Assembly: GCA_022567155.1 (NCBI GenBank)
Contig: JADFHN010000019.1
Coordinates: forward strand, 12,501 to 56,384
Length of the DNA stretch: 43,884 nucleotides
Direction: 5' to 3'
From: Bacteroidota bacterium
GTDB lineage: Bacteria; Bacteroidota; Bacteroidia; Cytophagales; Cyclobacteriaceae
The notes beneath the pieces are model-generated. The model was not told where the DNA came from. It searched no databases and saw only the letters and a list, made by a program, of their open reading frames with translations. The position numbers and the translations under genes are program-made. This document shows positions 17,039 to 25,776 of this stretch, piece after piece (position 1 is the first letter of the stretch; each line of letters opens with the position of its first letter).

Positions 17039-17104
17039 ATGTCAGAAGTCACCTTTTCAAAAGAAGAATTAGAATGGACTCGGCATATAAACATGATAAA
17101 ATAG
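17039..17104 (+). pseudogene. moeB: N-terminal stub of a MoeB/ThiF-type adenylyltransferase
   Basis: A 21-residue frame, MSEVTFSKEELEWTRHINMI then K, ends at TAG 17102-17104. It matches the first residues of MoeB-family E1-like enzymes (xxSKEELERYSRHI). The catalytic ATP-binding domain is gone. Its position directly after the sulfur-carrier gene is the canonical one, so a carrier/activator operon has lost its activator here. Confidence 0.6.
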
Positions 17105-17295
17105 TATAATAAATCCAAGGGGTAGTCAAATTAGACCCATACTTGCTTTCAATAGTCTCACAAAATTGGTCTCATATTTAGAAATTATTAAAGGTGCATA
17201 TTTTTTGTATTATATTAAATTTTTCTAAAATGATTATCTTTAACACATTAAATACTATTATACAAATAATTTAAATTGAAGAGGAGCGATTATTT

Positions 17296-19332
17296 ATGGA
17301 AAATATACAAGAAAAATCTAGCAATCTACCAAAAATATCCAACGAGATCACTGTTGGATTTGGAGGTGCTGCTGGCGACGGTCTCGATAAATCAGGGAAT
17401 CTGCTGGCAAGGGTGATAAATCGACTTGGTCTGTATACTATTTCCTATAATAGCTTTCAGTCTTTGATCCGCGGGGGTCATACTTTTCTAAAACTTCGTA
17501 TCAGTGAAAGAAAGGAATTGTGCTATGGTGATCATTTCAATGCCTTTCTTGCGATGAATCAGGATAGCATTGAAAGACATGCACCCGCAGTTGAACCCGG
17601 TGGTGTGATCATTTTTAATTCTGATAAAGTTACCTGTGACATATCTTTTCTTCAAGAAAATGTTTATGTAATTCCCCTGTCTTTCAAAGAGCTTACCTCC
17701 GAGATGGGTAAATTAATTCCGATCATGCAAAACACAATGATGCTTGGATCATTATTTTATCTGGTGAACCTTGATTTTAAAACATTGGAGGAAGTCTTAC
17801 GTGATATTTTTAAACATAAAGGTCAGGAAATAATTGATCAGAACATTAATGTGGCTCGAATAGGATACGAGACAACCCTTGAAAATTTTGATTCTTCAAA
17901 AATTAACATCGACTGGAATTTTACTCATATAAGCAAACCCTTTTACTCGGGTAATACTGCCATGGCACTGGGTGCAGTTGCAGCAGGCTTAAAATTTTAC
18001 GCAGCCTATCCAATGAGTCCCGCATCAAATATTTTACATTGGTTAGTCGCAAATAGTGAACGATGTGGTGTAGTTGTCAAACAAGCGGAAGATGAAATTG
18101 CTGTAGTGAATTTGGCAATTGGAGCAGGATATGCCGGTGTTCGATCTATGTGTGCAACCTCAGGCGGTGGTTTTGCTCTCATGACAGAGGCAATAGGTGA
18201 AGCAGGTATGCTCGAAGCGCCGGTTGTTATCGTTAATGTACAACGTGGAGGTCCATCCACCGGCTTACCTACCAAAACAGAACAAGGTGACTTGAATCAA
18301 GCCATTGGTGCATCTCAAGGTGATTTTCCCAAGGTAATAATGGCTCCCAAAAGTACGATAGATTGTTACCATATTGTTGGAGAAGCCCTAAATATTGCCG
18401 AACAATATCAACTCCCGGTAATAATTTTATCAGATTTATTAATGGGTGAAAATTATGAGACCATAGAAACGGGATCCTGGTCGCATGACGTCATTATAAA
18501 ACGGGGTGAGCTCCTGGAAGAAGCTCCTCCATCCATGAAGGATAAAGATGGATTTAAACGCTACGCTTTCACTTCCTCGGGTATATCACCCCGCCCGCTC
18601 ATTGGCAGCGAGGGGATGGTTTATGTAGCCGCTACTGACGATCATGACGAAGACGGGGTAATAATCAGCGATGTATTTACCAATACAGCGATAAGACGCA
18701 AAATCAATGAAAAACGAATGCGTAAGTTAGATGGAGTTCTCAATGAGTTTGAACCACCCCAGCTTGAAGGACCCGAGGATGCGGAAGTAACACTGATTGG
18801 ATGGGGTTCGACCTGGGGGGTAATTCGTGAGACAATTGAACAATTGGAATCGAAAGGAATCAATGCAAACCAGCTCCATTTCAGATACTTGCTTCCGTTC
18901 CATTCAAAAGAAGCTCTTCAAATCCTGAACAAGTGCAAAACAACCATTGTTGTGGAAGTGAATGCCACCGGGCAATTTGCAAGGCATTTGAAGGCAGAAA
19001 CAGGCTTCTCTTGTTCGGACACCATCTTAAAATACGATGGTGAACCATTCGAGCCAAAAATGATTACACAACGGGTTGCAGGTATTCTTAATGGTGAACC
19101 TCTTGACTTGAACGTTACACAAGATGAGGCACGTGAAATGGCTTACCATTATATTCGTGTTCATATCAAGGATAAGCTTCGTCCGTCGAAAATTATTCAA
19201 GTTTCACAAAATGGGTATGGAGAACCGGTTTGGGTATTGGATCTTAGTGAGAGAAATAATGGAGAAGTGAAAGGAAAACTGACCATTGGAGTAGAAACAG
19301 GTTCCACTTATAAATGGGATCCAACTAATTAG
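17296..19332 (+). CDS. korA: 2-oxoacid:ferredoxin oxidoreductase, fused gamma-alpha subunit
   Basis: 678 residues. The gamma domain (about 15-200) starts GFGGAAGDGLDKSGNLLARV and has LIRGGHTFLKLR. The alpha domain (about 217-640) has GNTAMALGAVAAGLKFYAAY, KQAEDEIAVVNLAIGAGYAG, SGGGFALMTEAIG and VNVQRGGPSTGLPTKTEQGD, all KorA/VorB signatures. With KorB it decarboxylates a 2-oxoacid, probably 2-oxoglutarate, to the acyl-CoA and reduces ferredoxin; in reverse it fixes CO2. A strong purine-rich ribosome-binding site (GAGGAGCG) precedes the start, unlike most genes here. There is 60 bp between it and the beta gene. Confidence 0.92.
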   Translation: MENIQEKSSNLPKISNEITVGFGGAAGDGLDKSGNLLARVINRLGLYTISYNSFQSLIRGGHTFLKLRISERKELCYGDHFNAFLAMNQDSIERHAPAVEPGGVIIFNSDKVTCDISFLQENVYVIPLSFKELTSEMGKLIPIMQNTMMLGSLFYLVNLDFKTLEEVLRDIFKHKGQEIIDQNINVARIGYETTLENFDSSKINIDWNFTHISKPFYSGNTAMALGAVAAGLKFYAAYPMSPASNILHWLVANSERCGVVVKQAEDEIAVVNLAIGAGYAGVRSMCATSGGGFALMTEAIGEAGMLEAPVVIVNVQRGGPSTGLPTKTEQGDLNQAIGASQGDFPKVIMAPKSTIDCYHIVGEALNIAEQYQLPVIILSDLLMGENYETIETGSWSHDVIIKRGELLEEAPPSMKDKDGFKRYAFTSSGISPRPLIGSEGMVYVAATDDHDEDGVIISDVFTNTAIRRKINEKRMRKLDGVLNEFEPPQLEGPEDAEVTLIGWGSTWGVIRETIEQLESKGINANQLHFRYLLPFHSKEALQILNKCKTTIVVEVNATGQFARHLKAETGFSCSDTILKYDGEPFEPKMITQRVAGILNGEPLDLNVTQDEAREMAYHYIRVHIKDKLRPSKIIQVSQNGYGEPVWVLDLSERNNGEVKGKLTIGVETGSTYKWDPTN

Positions 19333-19392
19333 AAATAAGATTATTAATTATTTTATGTTATAACTAAAACATTGAGGAGGACTTAACAAATA

Positions 19393-20286
19393 ATGATTAC
19401 AGCAAATACTATTACTGAAAAAACCGTCAAAACTCGTGAAGTGGAAGTTAGTCCCGATTGGTGCGCTGGTTGTGGTGATTTTGGCGTATTATCATCCTTC
19501 AGAAAATCCACGCTCGAAAAAGAGATAAAATCACATGAAATGCTGGTAGTATCAGGAATCGGATGTTCATCAAATCTTCCCGGATATGTAAATGCCTATG
19601 GCGTTCATAGCTTGCACGGCAGGGCACTACCTATAGCAACAGGAGCTAAATTAGCAAACCACAATTTAAAAGTGGTCATTACAGGTGGCGATGGTGATGG
19701 GTTCGGAATTGGTATAGGCCATTTTATCCATACCATGCGCCGGAATCTGGATTTAACCTATATTGTTATGGATAACGAAATTTACGGGTTAACAACCGGA
19801 CAGGCATCTCCCACAACCATGAAAGAACACAAAACAAAAACCACTCCCAGAGGCAATGTTGAACAACCTATAAATCCTCTTATGCTGGCTTTGGTTTCGG
19901 GAGCAACCTTTGTTGCGCGGGGGTTTTCCGGTCAACCAGCACATTTATCATCGCTAATTGAGCAAGGTATCGCGCATAAGGGCTTTGCATTTATCGATGT
20001 ATTCAGTCCATGTGTCACTTACAACAAACTCAATACGTATTCCTGGTTTAAAGAGCGGATTTATAAGTTAGAAGATGAGGCACCTGATCGGGATCTGACA
20101 GATTTGCCGGATGCGATGACCACAGCAATGGAATTCGGTGATCGTATCCCGTTAGGATTGGTTTACAAAGTGGATAAACCGACTTATGAGGATACAGAAC
20201 CTGTTTTATTAAACGGTCCGTTAGTTAAGCAACCCCTGGGCATAAAAAAAGAACTTTTTGATCAATTATTGGAGGAGACCATGTAG
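19393..20286 (+). CDS. korB: 2-oxoacid:ferredoxin oxidoreductase, beta subunit
   Basis: 297 residues with thiamine diphosphate and Fe-S motifs: Cys24-X2-Cys27 in SPDWCAGCGDFG, GIGCSSNLPGY, the TPP/Mg motif GGDGDGFGIGIGHFIHTMRR (about residue 97) and VMDNEIYGLTTGQASPTT. Length and motifs match KorB, partner of the fused KorA 60 bp upstream. The preceding TTGAGGAGGACTT is a strong Shine-Dalgarno. The C-terminal region is acidic and short, as in 2-oxoglutarate enzymes, but pyruvate or branched-chain oxoacids are not excluded. Confidence 0.92.
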   Translation: MITANTITEKTVKTREVEVSPDWCAGCGDFGVLSSFRKSTLEKEIKSHEMLVVSGIGCSSNLPGYVNAYGVHSLHGRALPIATGAKLANHNLKVVITGGDGDGFGIGIGHFIHTMRRNLDLTYIVMDNEIYGLTTGQASPTTMKEHKTKTTPRGNVEQPINPLMLALVSGATFVARGFSGQPAHLSSLIEQGIAHKGFAFIDVFSPCVTYNKLNTYSWFKERIYKLEDEAPDRDLTDLPDAMTTAMEFGDRIPLGLVYKVDKPTYEDTEPVLLNGPLVKQPLGIKKELFDQLLEETM

Positions 20287-20841
20287 CCCCTGGCACTGTC
20301 CTAAAATTTGCTCCAGTATTCGTCACCTATTAAAAAATTACATGTAAGTCATTGATAATCAAGGATCATTTTTGAGTTTGGGTGTTGCACTTTTTAATTC
20401 GGGCCTGTTTTTCGAAATATCCTGGGAGGTGAATCCCTGGTAATAAAGTCTAAAAAAGATAATTCTTTAGGAACGGCATTGGAAATTATTCTGTCTTACA
20501 CTTTTTAAATTTCTTTTGTTCATTTTGTCTTGACACAAAACGAACCAAAAAGTCAAGAACGCCCCAAGGTTTTCCGCAAAAATTCTGTGGTTTTGTCAAA
20601 CATTTGAGCACTAATGACTTGCGAAAGGTTTTTACCATCGAATTATTTCTGTAGCACACTGCAGGGCGCTCAGCTACTGCCTTGCGGCAGTATTGGGCAC
20701 AACAGAAAGGTGTTATCATTTAATTGGACTGTAAACTCACGGAAATGCGCCGGGAAAACACGGTTAATATTTACTTTCATTTTCCGGTATGAAATAAATT
20801 ATTTTTTTAACGGGGTAATTGTAAATATTGATACCTTCTGA
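20287..20841. other. Convergent intergenic region with no gene
   Basis: Lies between the ends of korB and the outer-membrane protein gene. A minus-strand frame within it is a repeat-type shadow (see rejected items). It contains the hairpin at 20515-20547 and a small CTGCCTTGCGGCAG hairpin near 20674. Confidence 0.5.
20515..20547. terminator. Large imperfect hairpin between convergent genes
   Basis: Arms TTTGTTCATTTTGT and ACAAAACGAACCAAA surround CTTG, flanked by A- and T-rich runs. Placed between two converging genes it could serve as a bidirectional terminator, but similar sequences are also dispersed repeats in this phylum. Confidence 0.5.
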
Positions 20842-21507
20842 TTAGTTGAAAAAGTATGACACACCAAGCTGGATGGTAAAATAGCCCGGATTGAGTTTAT
20901 TGCTATAAGCCGCATACGAAGGTTCATAAACCCACCATGCCATGCCCATGGATTGCGACATGGTAAGGGAAAACATAGTACTCTGAAAGGCCATATATCC
21001 CAGTCCTGCTCCAAATTCTATAGCCAAACCTCTAAACTCATTGAACGATTCGGAATCATACAATGATGAAATCACCCCAAATACAAATCCGGGGCCGGCA
21101 AAAACAAAGGGTTGCCATTGATTTCCCCATGTGTATCGCATATTAAGTCCTATATTGAAATTTCCCAAAATCAAATTGGTATCATTGGGATATCCCATTG
21201 TTGCGTAAGTGTCGTAATTATTTATAACATCTGTGTATCCTTTGAAATGAACACCGACGGAGAAATTATAGTTAACATATACACGAAATCCAAGATTAAA
21301 TGCAAAGCCTCCTCCAGGAATGTAAGGTTTATTATTATTAAACATATTCAATTCATTGGCCCGCCCATAACCCATACTTAATTCCAGCTCCCATTCCAGC
21401 ATATCTCCTTGTTGTTGTTCTTGTTCTTCATTTACGCTGTCCTGGCTAAATACCGTGAGGGCGGGAGCCATTGATAGAAGTAAGATTGGCAGAAACTTCA
21501 TCATCAA
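20842..21507 (-). CDS. Outer-membrane beta-barrel protein
   Basis: 221 residues with a signal peptide (MMMKFLPILLLSMAPALTVF then SQ), an acidic Gln-rich linker and alternating-hydrophobicity beta strands (LELSMGYGRA, FAFNLGFRVYVNYNFSVGVH, NIGLNMRYTWG, PFVFAGPGFVFG). It ends in Phe-Asn (QLGVSYFFN) with aromatic residues next to the end, as in many barrels. It belongs to the generic small-porin/OmpW-like group of Bacteroidota; no substrate can be deduced. Confidence 0.8.
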   Translation of the reverse strand: MMMKFLPILLLSMAPALTVFSQDSVNEEQEQQQGDMLEWELELSMGYGRANELNMFNNNKPYIPGGGFAFNLGFRVYVNYNFSVGVHFKGYTDVINNYDTYATMGYPNDTNLILGNFNIGLNMRYTWGNQWQPFVFAGPGFVFGVISSLYDSESFNEFRGLAIEFGAGLGYMAFQSTMFSLTMSQSMGMAWWVYEPSYAAYSNKLNPGYFTIQLGVSYFFN

Positions 21508-21515
21508 ATTTATAT

Positions 21516-21763
21516 TTACATAAATGATGCCATTTCTGTTAATTTTGTTATTCTGAGTTTAGCGCTATTATAGGCTTCAACCAGATGATTTTCATGGCGT
21601 AGTTGTTGTATTGCAATATAATAATCCTCCTTAGAAGAGTCAATCCGAAGTCTCTGAGATTCTGATTCCCAAAATATTAATAGAGTCCCTGTCAGCCTAC
21701 ATTTGGCAGGTGAACCGGTTGGAAGGCTTTTAACGTGACTTTGATCAATATTTAGATACCACT
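21516..21763 (-). pseudogene. Start-less open frame, probable gene remnant
   Basis: About 80 codons without a stop read NIDQSHVKSLPTG and later RIDSSKEDYYIAIQQLRHEN, ending TAA at 21516, 8 bases before the outer-membrane protein start. No ATG opens it and a TAG precedes it. Composition is protein-like but no family is recognised. Confidence 0.25.
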
Positions 21764-21902
21764 AGGGTGAGACGCTGAGAGTGTAGAAATCTTTAATGCT
21801 ATCAACATTTTTTGCACAATTTCGTATAATTTAGTAGTATTGTAGTGTTAGTCTGTTACACATGAACGTTGGCTCCATGCCATTGTTAGATTAAAATCTG
21901 AC

Positions 21903-22190
21903 TTAGTATGATAACGGGCTAATTTTATTTTTTGCAGTTAGTGGAATCTTATTCCCATAATAGTTTGGCCATCCATGCTTTCCATAAGCATCAAAATCAT
22001 AAAGATCTATAATTGTTGATATTTTGTCTTTGAAAAAATTATAGTACCTGATATGACCTTTCTCAAATACATTTTGAATGGCCCAGCAAAAATAATCCGA
22101 CACATTAAGCAGAGGTTCATCCGTCTGTTTTAAAACATTGAAAACTAATTTAGTTTTAGTATCCTCAGTTAATTTCAGTATCCCTCAACA
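21903..22190 (-). pseudogene. C-terminal remnant of a DUF3800-like protein
   Basis: The minus strand reads LKLTEDTKTKLVFNVLKQ, then LNVSDYFCWAIQNVFEKG, RYYNFFKDKISTIIDLYDFD and NKIPLTAKNKISPLSY. The xxxADYxxWAIxRxxExG pattern followed by RYYN is the usual DUF3800 C-terminus. An upstream TGA and lack of the N-terminal part mark it as a fragment. Confidence 0.5.
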
Positions 22191-22288
22191 ACAATATCTT
22201 GTGGTGAGCCAACACGCATTAAATACCTGTGGCTTTATGGTGCTTTGCCCAAGTATCATTCATAGATTGACCACTTTTATTATTTTTC

Positions 22289-22624
22289 TTGATTAAGATT
22301 TATCAAATAGGTTATTCTGCTCATGTTTCACCTATTTCGGAGACAGTTGAAAAATCAATGGTTGTCCTTCCTTTTGTTAATTTAAGCAATGATCCGGAGC
22401 AAGAGTATTTCTGCGACGGCATCACAGAAGAAATTAATACCGATCTTTCTAAACTTCATGGTTTACTGGTGATCTCCAGGAGCTCAGCAATGACTTTTAA
22501 GTCTTCCTGGAAAAATACTCGTGAAATGGAACGAGAAGTAAATGTGCGGTATGTTTTGGAGGGCAGTGTAAGAAAATCGGGCAATAACCTACGTATCACC
22601 GCGCAGTTGATTGATAAAGAATAA
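22289..22624 (+). pseudogene. Internal fragment of a class III cyclase/TPR protein (FlgO/TolB-like segment)
   Basis: The frame reads SMVVLPFVNLSNDPEQEYFC, then DGITEEINTDLSKL, LLVISRSSAMTFK and RYVLEGSVRKSGNNLRITAQ, then stops at TAA after LIDKE. In intact relatives this segment lies between the N-terminal adenylate/guanylate cyclase domain and C-terminal TPRs. Both flanks are missing here. It belongs to the same dispersed family as the fragments at 32.3, 33.3, 33.5 and 41.1 kb. Confidence 0.75.
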
Positions 22625-22643
22625 CTGCAACATTCTTGTTATT

Positions 22644-22982
22644 TTACTTTAATAATTCATCGGTCTTGGCGGCCATGATAAAATCATTTACGTGTAATCC
22701 ATTAATTTTATGAGTCCACCAGGAAATTTTTACACTGCCCCATTCTGTAAGGATAGCTGGATGGTGGCCCTCAGATTCTGCCAAATCTCCAATTTTATTG
22801 GTAAAAGCAATTGCCTCTATAAAATTATTGAATTTAAAAACTCTATTAAGATGATTGACATCTTCTACAGTGGTGATCTTCCAACCGGGAATTAGAGGTT
22901 TAAAAGAGTCAATTTCTTTTTGGGTTACCTGTGGTGCTCCAACCCTACATACTTCACATGTTTTATTAGATAAATTAGTCAT
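22644..22982 (-). CDS. phhB: 4a-hydroxytetrahydrobiopterin dehydratase
   Basis: 112 residues, full length. The PCD catalytic motif is intact: EGHHPAILTEWGSVKISWWT with His73-His74 and His91 in the following HKINGLHVNDF. The N-terminal CEVCRVGAPQVTQKEI is typical of bacterial PhhB. It recycles the pterin cofactor of aromatic amino acid hydroxylases or may serve pterin metabolism; no hydroxylase is in view. Monocistronic on the minus strand. Confidence 0.92.
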   Translation of the reverse strand: MTNLSNKTCEVCRVGAPQVTQKEIDSFKPLIPGWKITTVEDVNHLNRVFKFNNFIEAIAFTNKIGDLAESEGHHPAILTEWGSVKISWWTHKINGLHVNDFIMAAKTDELLK

Positions 22983-23196
22983 TTGGAATCAATTACATTT
23001 TATTTATTAAGTTATCAGTTATTAAAACAAGTTGCAAAAATAATCAGAATCTACTAAAGTTAGCTCTGGGTCACTGTTTTTAAAAGAGTTCAGAATGTAA
23101 CTTACCTCGCTGGTGGTATATGAGGTTAATTAAGAATATTTTTGAATTAATATCTTAATTTCAATTATTCTCCTCTTGGCAAGAAAGCTTGCATGA

Positions 23197-23486
23197 TCAG
23201 GGATAGGCAAAACAACAGTCAACCGGGCATATAGCAGCGCACTGAGGTTCATCATGAAATCCCTTACATTCGGTACATTTATCTGACACTATATAGTAGA
23301 ACTCATCTGAAATAGGTTCCATTTTAGTATCAGCGTCCATCATATTACCATCATGCCTTTTACTTCTTTATGACTGGTTCCGCCTGCTCAGGACCATTCA
23401 ATACCTCCTTCATAAATTGCCATATTAGGGCACTCTGGTTCTCAAGCGCCACAATTGATGCACTCATCCGTTATCATTATTGCCAT
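23197..23486 (-). pseudogene. Disrupted 2[4Fe-4S] ferredoxin with two in-frame TGA codons and a frameshift
   Basis: The frame opens MAIMITDECINCGA, then TGA exactly where the third cluster cysteine belongs, then EPECPNMAIYEGGIEWS, a second TGA and AGGTSHKEVKG. After a frameshift near 23345 it resumes MDADTKMEPISDEFYYIV, SDKCTECKGFHDE and PQCAAICPVDCC to TGA. Rejoined, it is an ordinary YfhL-type ferredoxin. Two nonsense codons plus a frameshift argue for a pseudogene; the first TGA at a cysteine would permit Sec, the second would not fit. It lies 29 bases downstream of the formate dehydrogenase. Confidence 0.8.
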
Positions 23487-23515
23487 AATGCCATCTTTTC
23501 ATTTTGATTATGAAA

Positions 23516-24736
23516 TTAGTTGGTAGTCTTGAATTTTTCAGCTTCATTTGAGCCACCGGTGACATTACCCTCACTATAGGAGTGCGCGCCCATACCGGCA
23601 AGCTTCCCTCCATCAACTATGAGATATTCATTCCGAATAGGCTTGCTTTCAAACCAGCATTCCAGTATCTCTCTGGTACCTGCAGCATATCTTGACTGTG
23701 CTGATAAAGAAGTACCTGAGGTATGTGGTGTCATTGCGTGGTGAGACATTGTCCTCCACGGATGATCATTGGGTGCAGGTTGCGGAAACCAGACATCGCC
23801 TGCATAGCCAGCTAAATGCCCATTTTCCAATGCTCTTGCAATAGCATCGCGGTCGCAAATCTTTCCTCGAGCTGTATTAACTAGGTACGCACCGCGTTTC
23901 ATTTTGCTAATCATTTCCTCATCAAACATATGCTCCGTTTCAGGATGAAGTGGGCAGTTTATCGTCACGACATCACATACCTTTACCATTGACTCAACGC
24001 TCTCATGAAAAGTCAGGTTGAGCTCTTTTTCAATTTCATGAGGAAGTCGGTGTTTGTCAGTATAATGAAGCTTCACATCAAAAGGTTTCAATCTTTTGAG
24101 TACAGCAAGTCCAATACGACCTGCGGCAACAGACCCAATATTCATTCCTTCAACATCATACGACCTAGAAACACAATCAGCTATATTCCATCCCCCTTTG
24201 ATTACCCAGTTGTACGAGGGGATATAGTTACGAACAAGCGCCAATATCATCATTAAGACGTGCTCCGACACACTGATGCTATTACTATAAGTGATTTCGC
24301 AAACTGTAATCTTATGGTCTATCGCTGCCTGTAAATCAACATGATCTGAACCGATACCAGCCGTGATTGCCAACTTAAGTTTCCGTGCCTCTGTTATCCG
24401 CTCTGCAGTAAGATACGCAGGCCAAAAGGGTTGAGAAATCACCACATCCGCATCAACAAGCTCTCTCTCAAACACAGATTTAGGGCCATCTTTATCGGAG
24501 GTTACGACAAGTGTATGCCCACGGTCTTCAAGGAACTTGCGTAGTCCTAACTCACCGGAAACACTACCGAGAAGTGTGCCAGGCGTATAATCAATGACAT
24601 TGGGAGTCGGCAAAGTTTGTCCGTCAGGATAAGTGTCAAGCTTAGGAATATCGTCGCGAGCATAATTCGTCGGATAGCCTTCCACCGGATCGTCGTAAAG
24701 TACACACAGGATTTTTGCGTTGGTTATTTTATTCAT
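23516..24736 (-). CDS. fdh: NAD-dependent formate dehydrogenase (metal-free, D-2-hydroxyacid dehydrogenase family)
   Basis: 406 residues, the length of Pseudomonas-type FDH. It oxidises formate to CO2 with NAD+. Diagnostic motifs: PNVIDYTPGTLLGSVSGELG near the N-terminus (unique to FDH within the family), AGIGSDHVD, TYSNSISVSEHVLMMILALV (the formate-binding Asn), AAGRIG (nucleotide fold), NTARGKI (catalytic Arg), FPQPAPNDHPW (Gln) and MTPHTSGTSL (catalytic His). The start follows a 230-bp gap to the right copy of the direct repeat. It would supply NADH within the redox island. Confidence 0.93.
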   Translation of the reverse strand: MNKITNAKILCVLYDDPVEGYPTNYARDDIPKLDTYPDGQTLPTPNVIDYTPGTLLGSVSGELGLRKFLEDRGHTLVVTSDKDGPKSVFERELVDADVVISQPFWPAYLTAERITEARKLKLAITAGIGSDHVDLQAAIDHKITVCEITYSNSISVSEHVLMMILALVRNYIPSYNWVIKGGWNIADCVSRSYDVEGMNIGSVAAGRIGLAVLKRLKPFDVKLHYTDKHRLPHEIEKELNLTFHESVESMVKVCDVVTINCPLHPETEHMFDEEMISKMKRGAYLVNTARGKICDRDAIARALENGHLAGYAGDVWFPQPAPNDHPWRTMSHHAMTPHTSGTSLSAQSRYAAGTREILECWFESKPIRNEYLIVDGGKLAGMGAHSYSEGNVTGGSNEAEKFKTTN

Positions 24737-24962
24737 AATACACTACTTATTAACTTGATTTAATTATTTTATATTGTCTACATAATCCATGTCTAAAAAG
24801 AATTGATTATATGAGTTTTTAGCCTAAATAAGACAGCAATTATTGCCAACCCTTCCTTGTCTGCTAATCAGAACTTTCTTCATAATCATTCTTATTGGCT
24901 AAGATCCATTTTTAACTGATTATTCCATCTAGCAAGTAAAGTTGCCCCATTCAGTAACCATT
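24737..24962. other. AT-rich promoter region upstream of formate dehydrogenase
   Basis: No coding sequence. It must hold the formate dehydrogenase promoter, reading left. No defined operator identified. Confidence 0.4.
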
Positions 24963-25094
24963 ATAAAAATAAGTAAAAGAAATTTTAATATGTACTTTTT
25001 TGTTAGAATAATTATTAACGTTTTGTGCAAATTAAAAAGTTTTTCTAATTTGTAACAAGTTCTGTTCTTCCATCAGTGCAGAGGGATTTGAAAA
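24963..25094 (+). repeat. 131-bp direct repeat, right copy
   Basis: Same orientation as 14669-14799, including GTTAGAATAATTATTAAC at the dyad, CTAATTTGTAACAAGTT and TTCTTCCATCAGTGCAGA. No Rrf2 gene follows this copy: downstream sequence shows no regulator frame. It is either the leader of a lost Rrf2 paralogue or the right boundary of a 10.3-kb duplicated or mobile segment. Confidence 0.8.
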
Positions 25095-25295
25095 AAATAA
25101 CTTCGATTTCTCGAAAAACAAACCCACCAGAATGGGCGTCGAGAGACGTTGATTTCAAAACCAAATTCCGACCGCCAATTCCGGCTCAGTATGCCTTATA
25201 CACAATTGCCCATTTCCAACCAATGGGAGATCAACAAGCTACGAATAGGACGGCTATGTGTTTAAATTGCCTGACTTACATTTTAGATGACCTTG

Positions 25296-25601
25296 CTAAT
25301 CCTCAGGCCAATCCCAACCCCTCAGCTCGTAATACTTACGTCGCGGGGTTGTGTGGATCGGATCGATGTTGTGTTTTCGGCATCACCAGAAATGGAATGC
25401 CGTTCCAATGGCACCAGCGCCAACAGGAAAAACTAATTCGACATGGCCCACTGCATAATAAAGGCCAACTGTTCCGCCGCAGACGATGAGCCCTTTAAGC
25501 ACCTTGCGCCAACGCGCTGTCTCAACCTCGAAGACCGCAAAGATCGATGAGCCCAGAATAAGAAACACAAGGAGAATGTAAAGTTCCAGTTCAATACCCA
25601 T
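25296..25601 (-). CDS. Small membrane protein, interrupted by an in-frame TGA
   Basis: MGIELELYILLVFLILGSSI opens the gene, followed by FAVFEVETARWRKVLKG and GTVGLYYAVGHVELVFPVGA, giving two transmembrane segments. After GTAFHFW comes TGA (25383-25385); the same frame continues CRKHNIDPIHTTPRRKYYEL and RGWDWPED to TAG at 25296. The downstream text is clearly part of the same protein, with Trp the likely original residue (TGG to TGA). The first 72 residues alone may still be made. An alternative start 16 codons upstream exists. No family name is known to me. Confidence 0.55.
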
Positions 25602-25639
25602 AATGTTCAAACTATTGTAAAGCCTAACTATTAAATAAA

Positions 25640-25661
25640 TAGACTGCAATATTGGAGTCTA
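25640..25661. promoter_or_regulatory. 22-bp near-perfect palindrome, copy 1
   Basis: Left half TAGACTGCAAT, right half ATTGGAGTCTA; only one symmetric base pair mismatches. It lies 39 bases upstream of the small membrane protein start and 116 bases upstream of the integrase remnant. A very similar site precedes the VOC gene. Size and symmetry fit a dimeric repressor operator. Confidence 0.5.
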
Positions 25662-25776
25662 TCACTCTTTAGACGATTATTAAACTAATTGATTTATAGT
25701 ATATTAACAAAATATTGCTTTGCACAAATACTGCAATGAACAACTTTTATATCTTTAATCTAAAAATATAAAAAAA

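Noticed and set aside
20486-20719. A 77-codon minus-strand frame between korB and the outer-membrane protein
   Set aside because: Its C-terminal half is the translation of a palindromic dispersed repeat (LVRFVSRQNEQKK type), commonly mispredicted in this phylum.
25076-25489. A 137-codon plus-strand frame after the right repeat copy
   Set aside because: It opposes the small membrane-protein gene and its read-through tail, whose minus-strand translation is far more protein-like; composition here is shadow-like.
25200-25640. An integron attC cassette site around the small membrane protein
   Set aside because: A single GTTAGGC core-like heptamer is present, but I found no paired RYYYAAC/GTTRRRY site at the other end of the gene.
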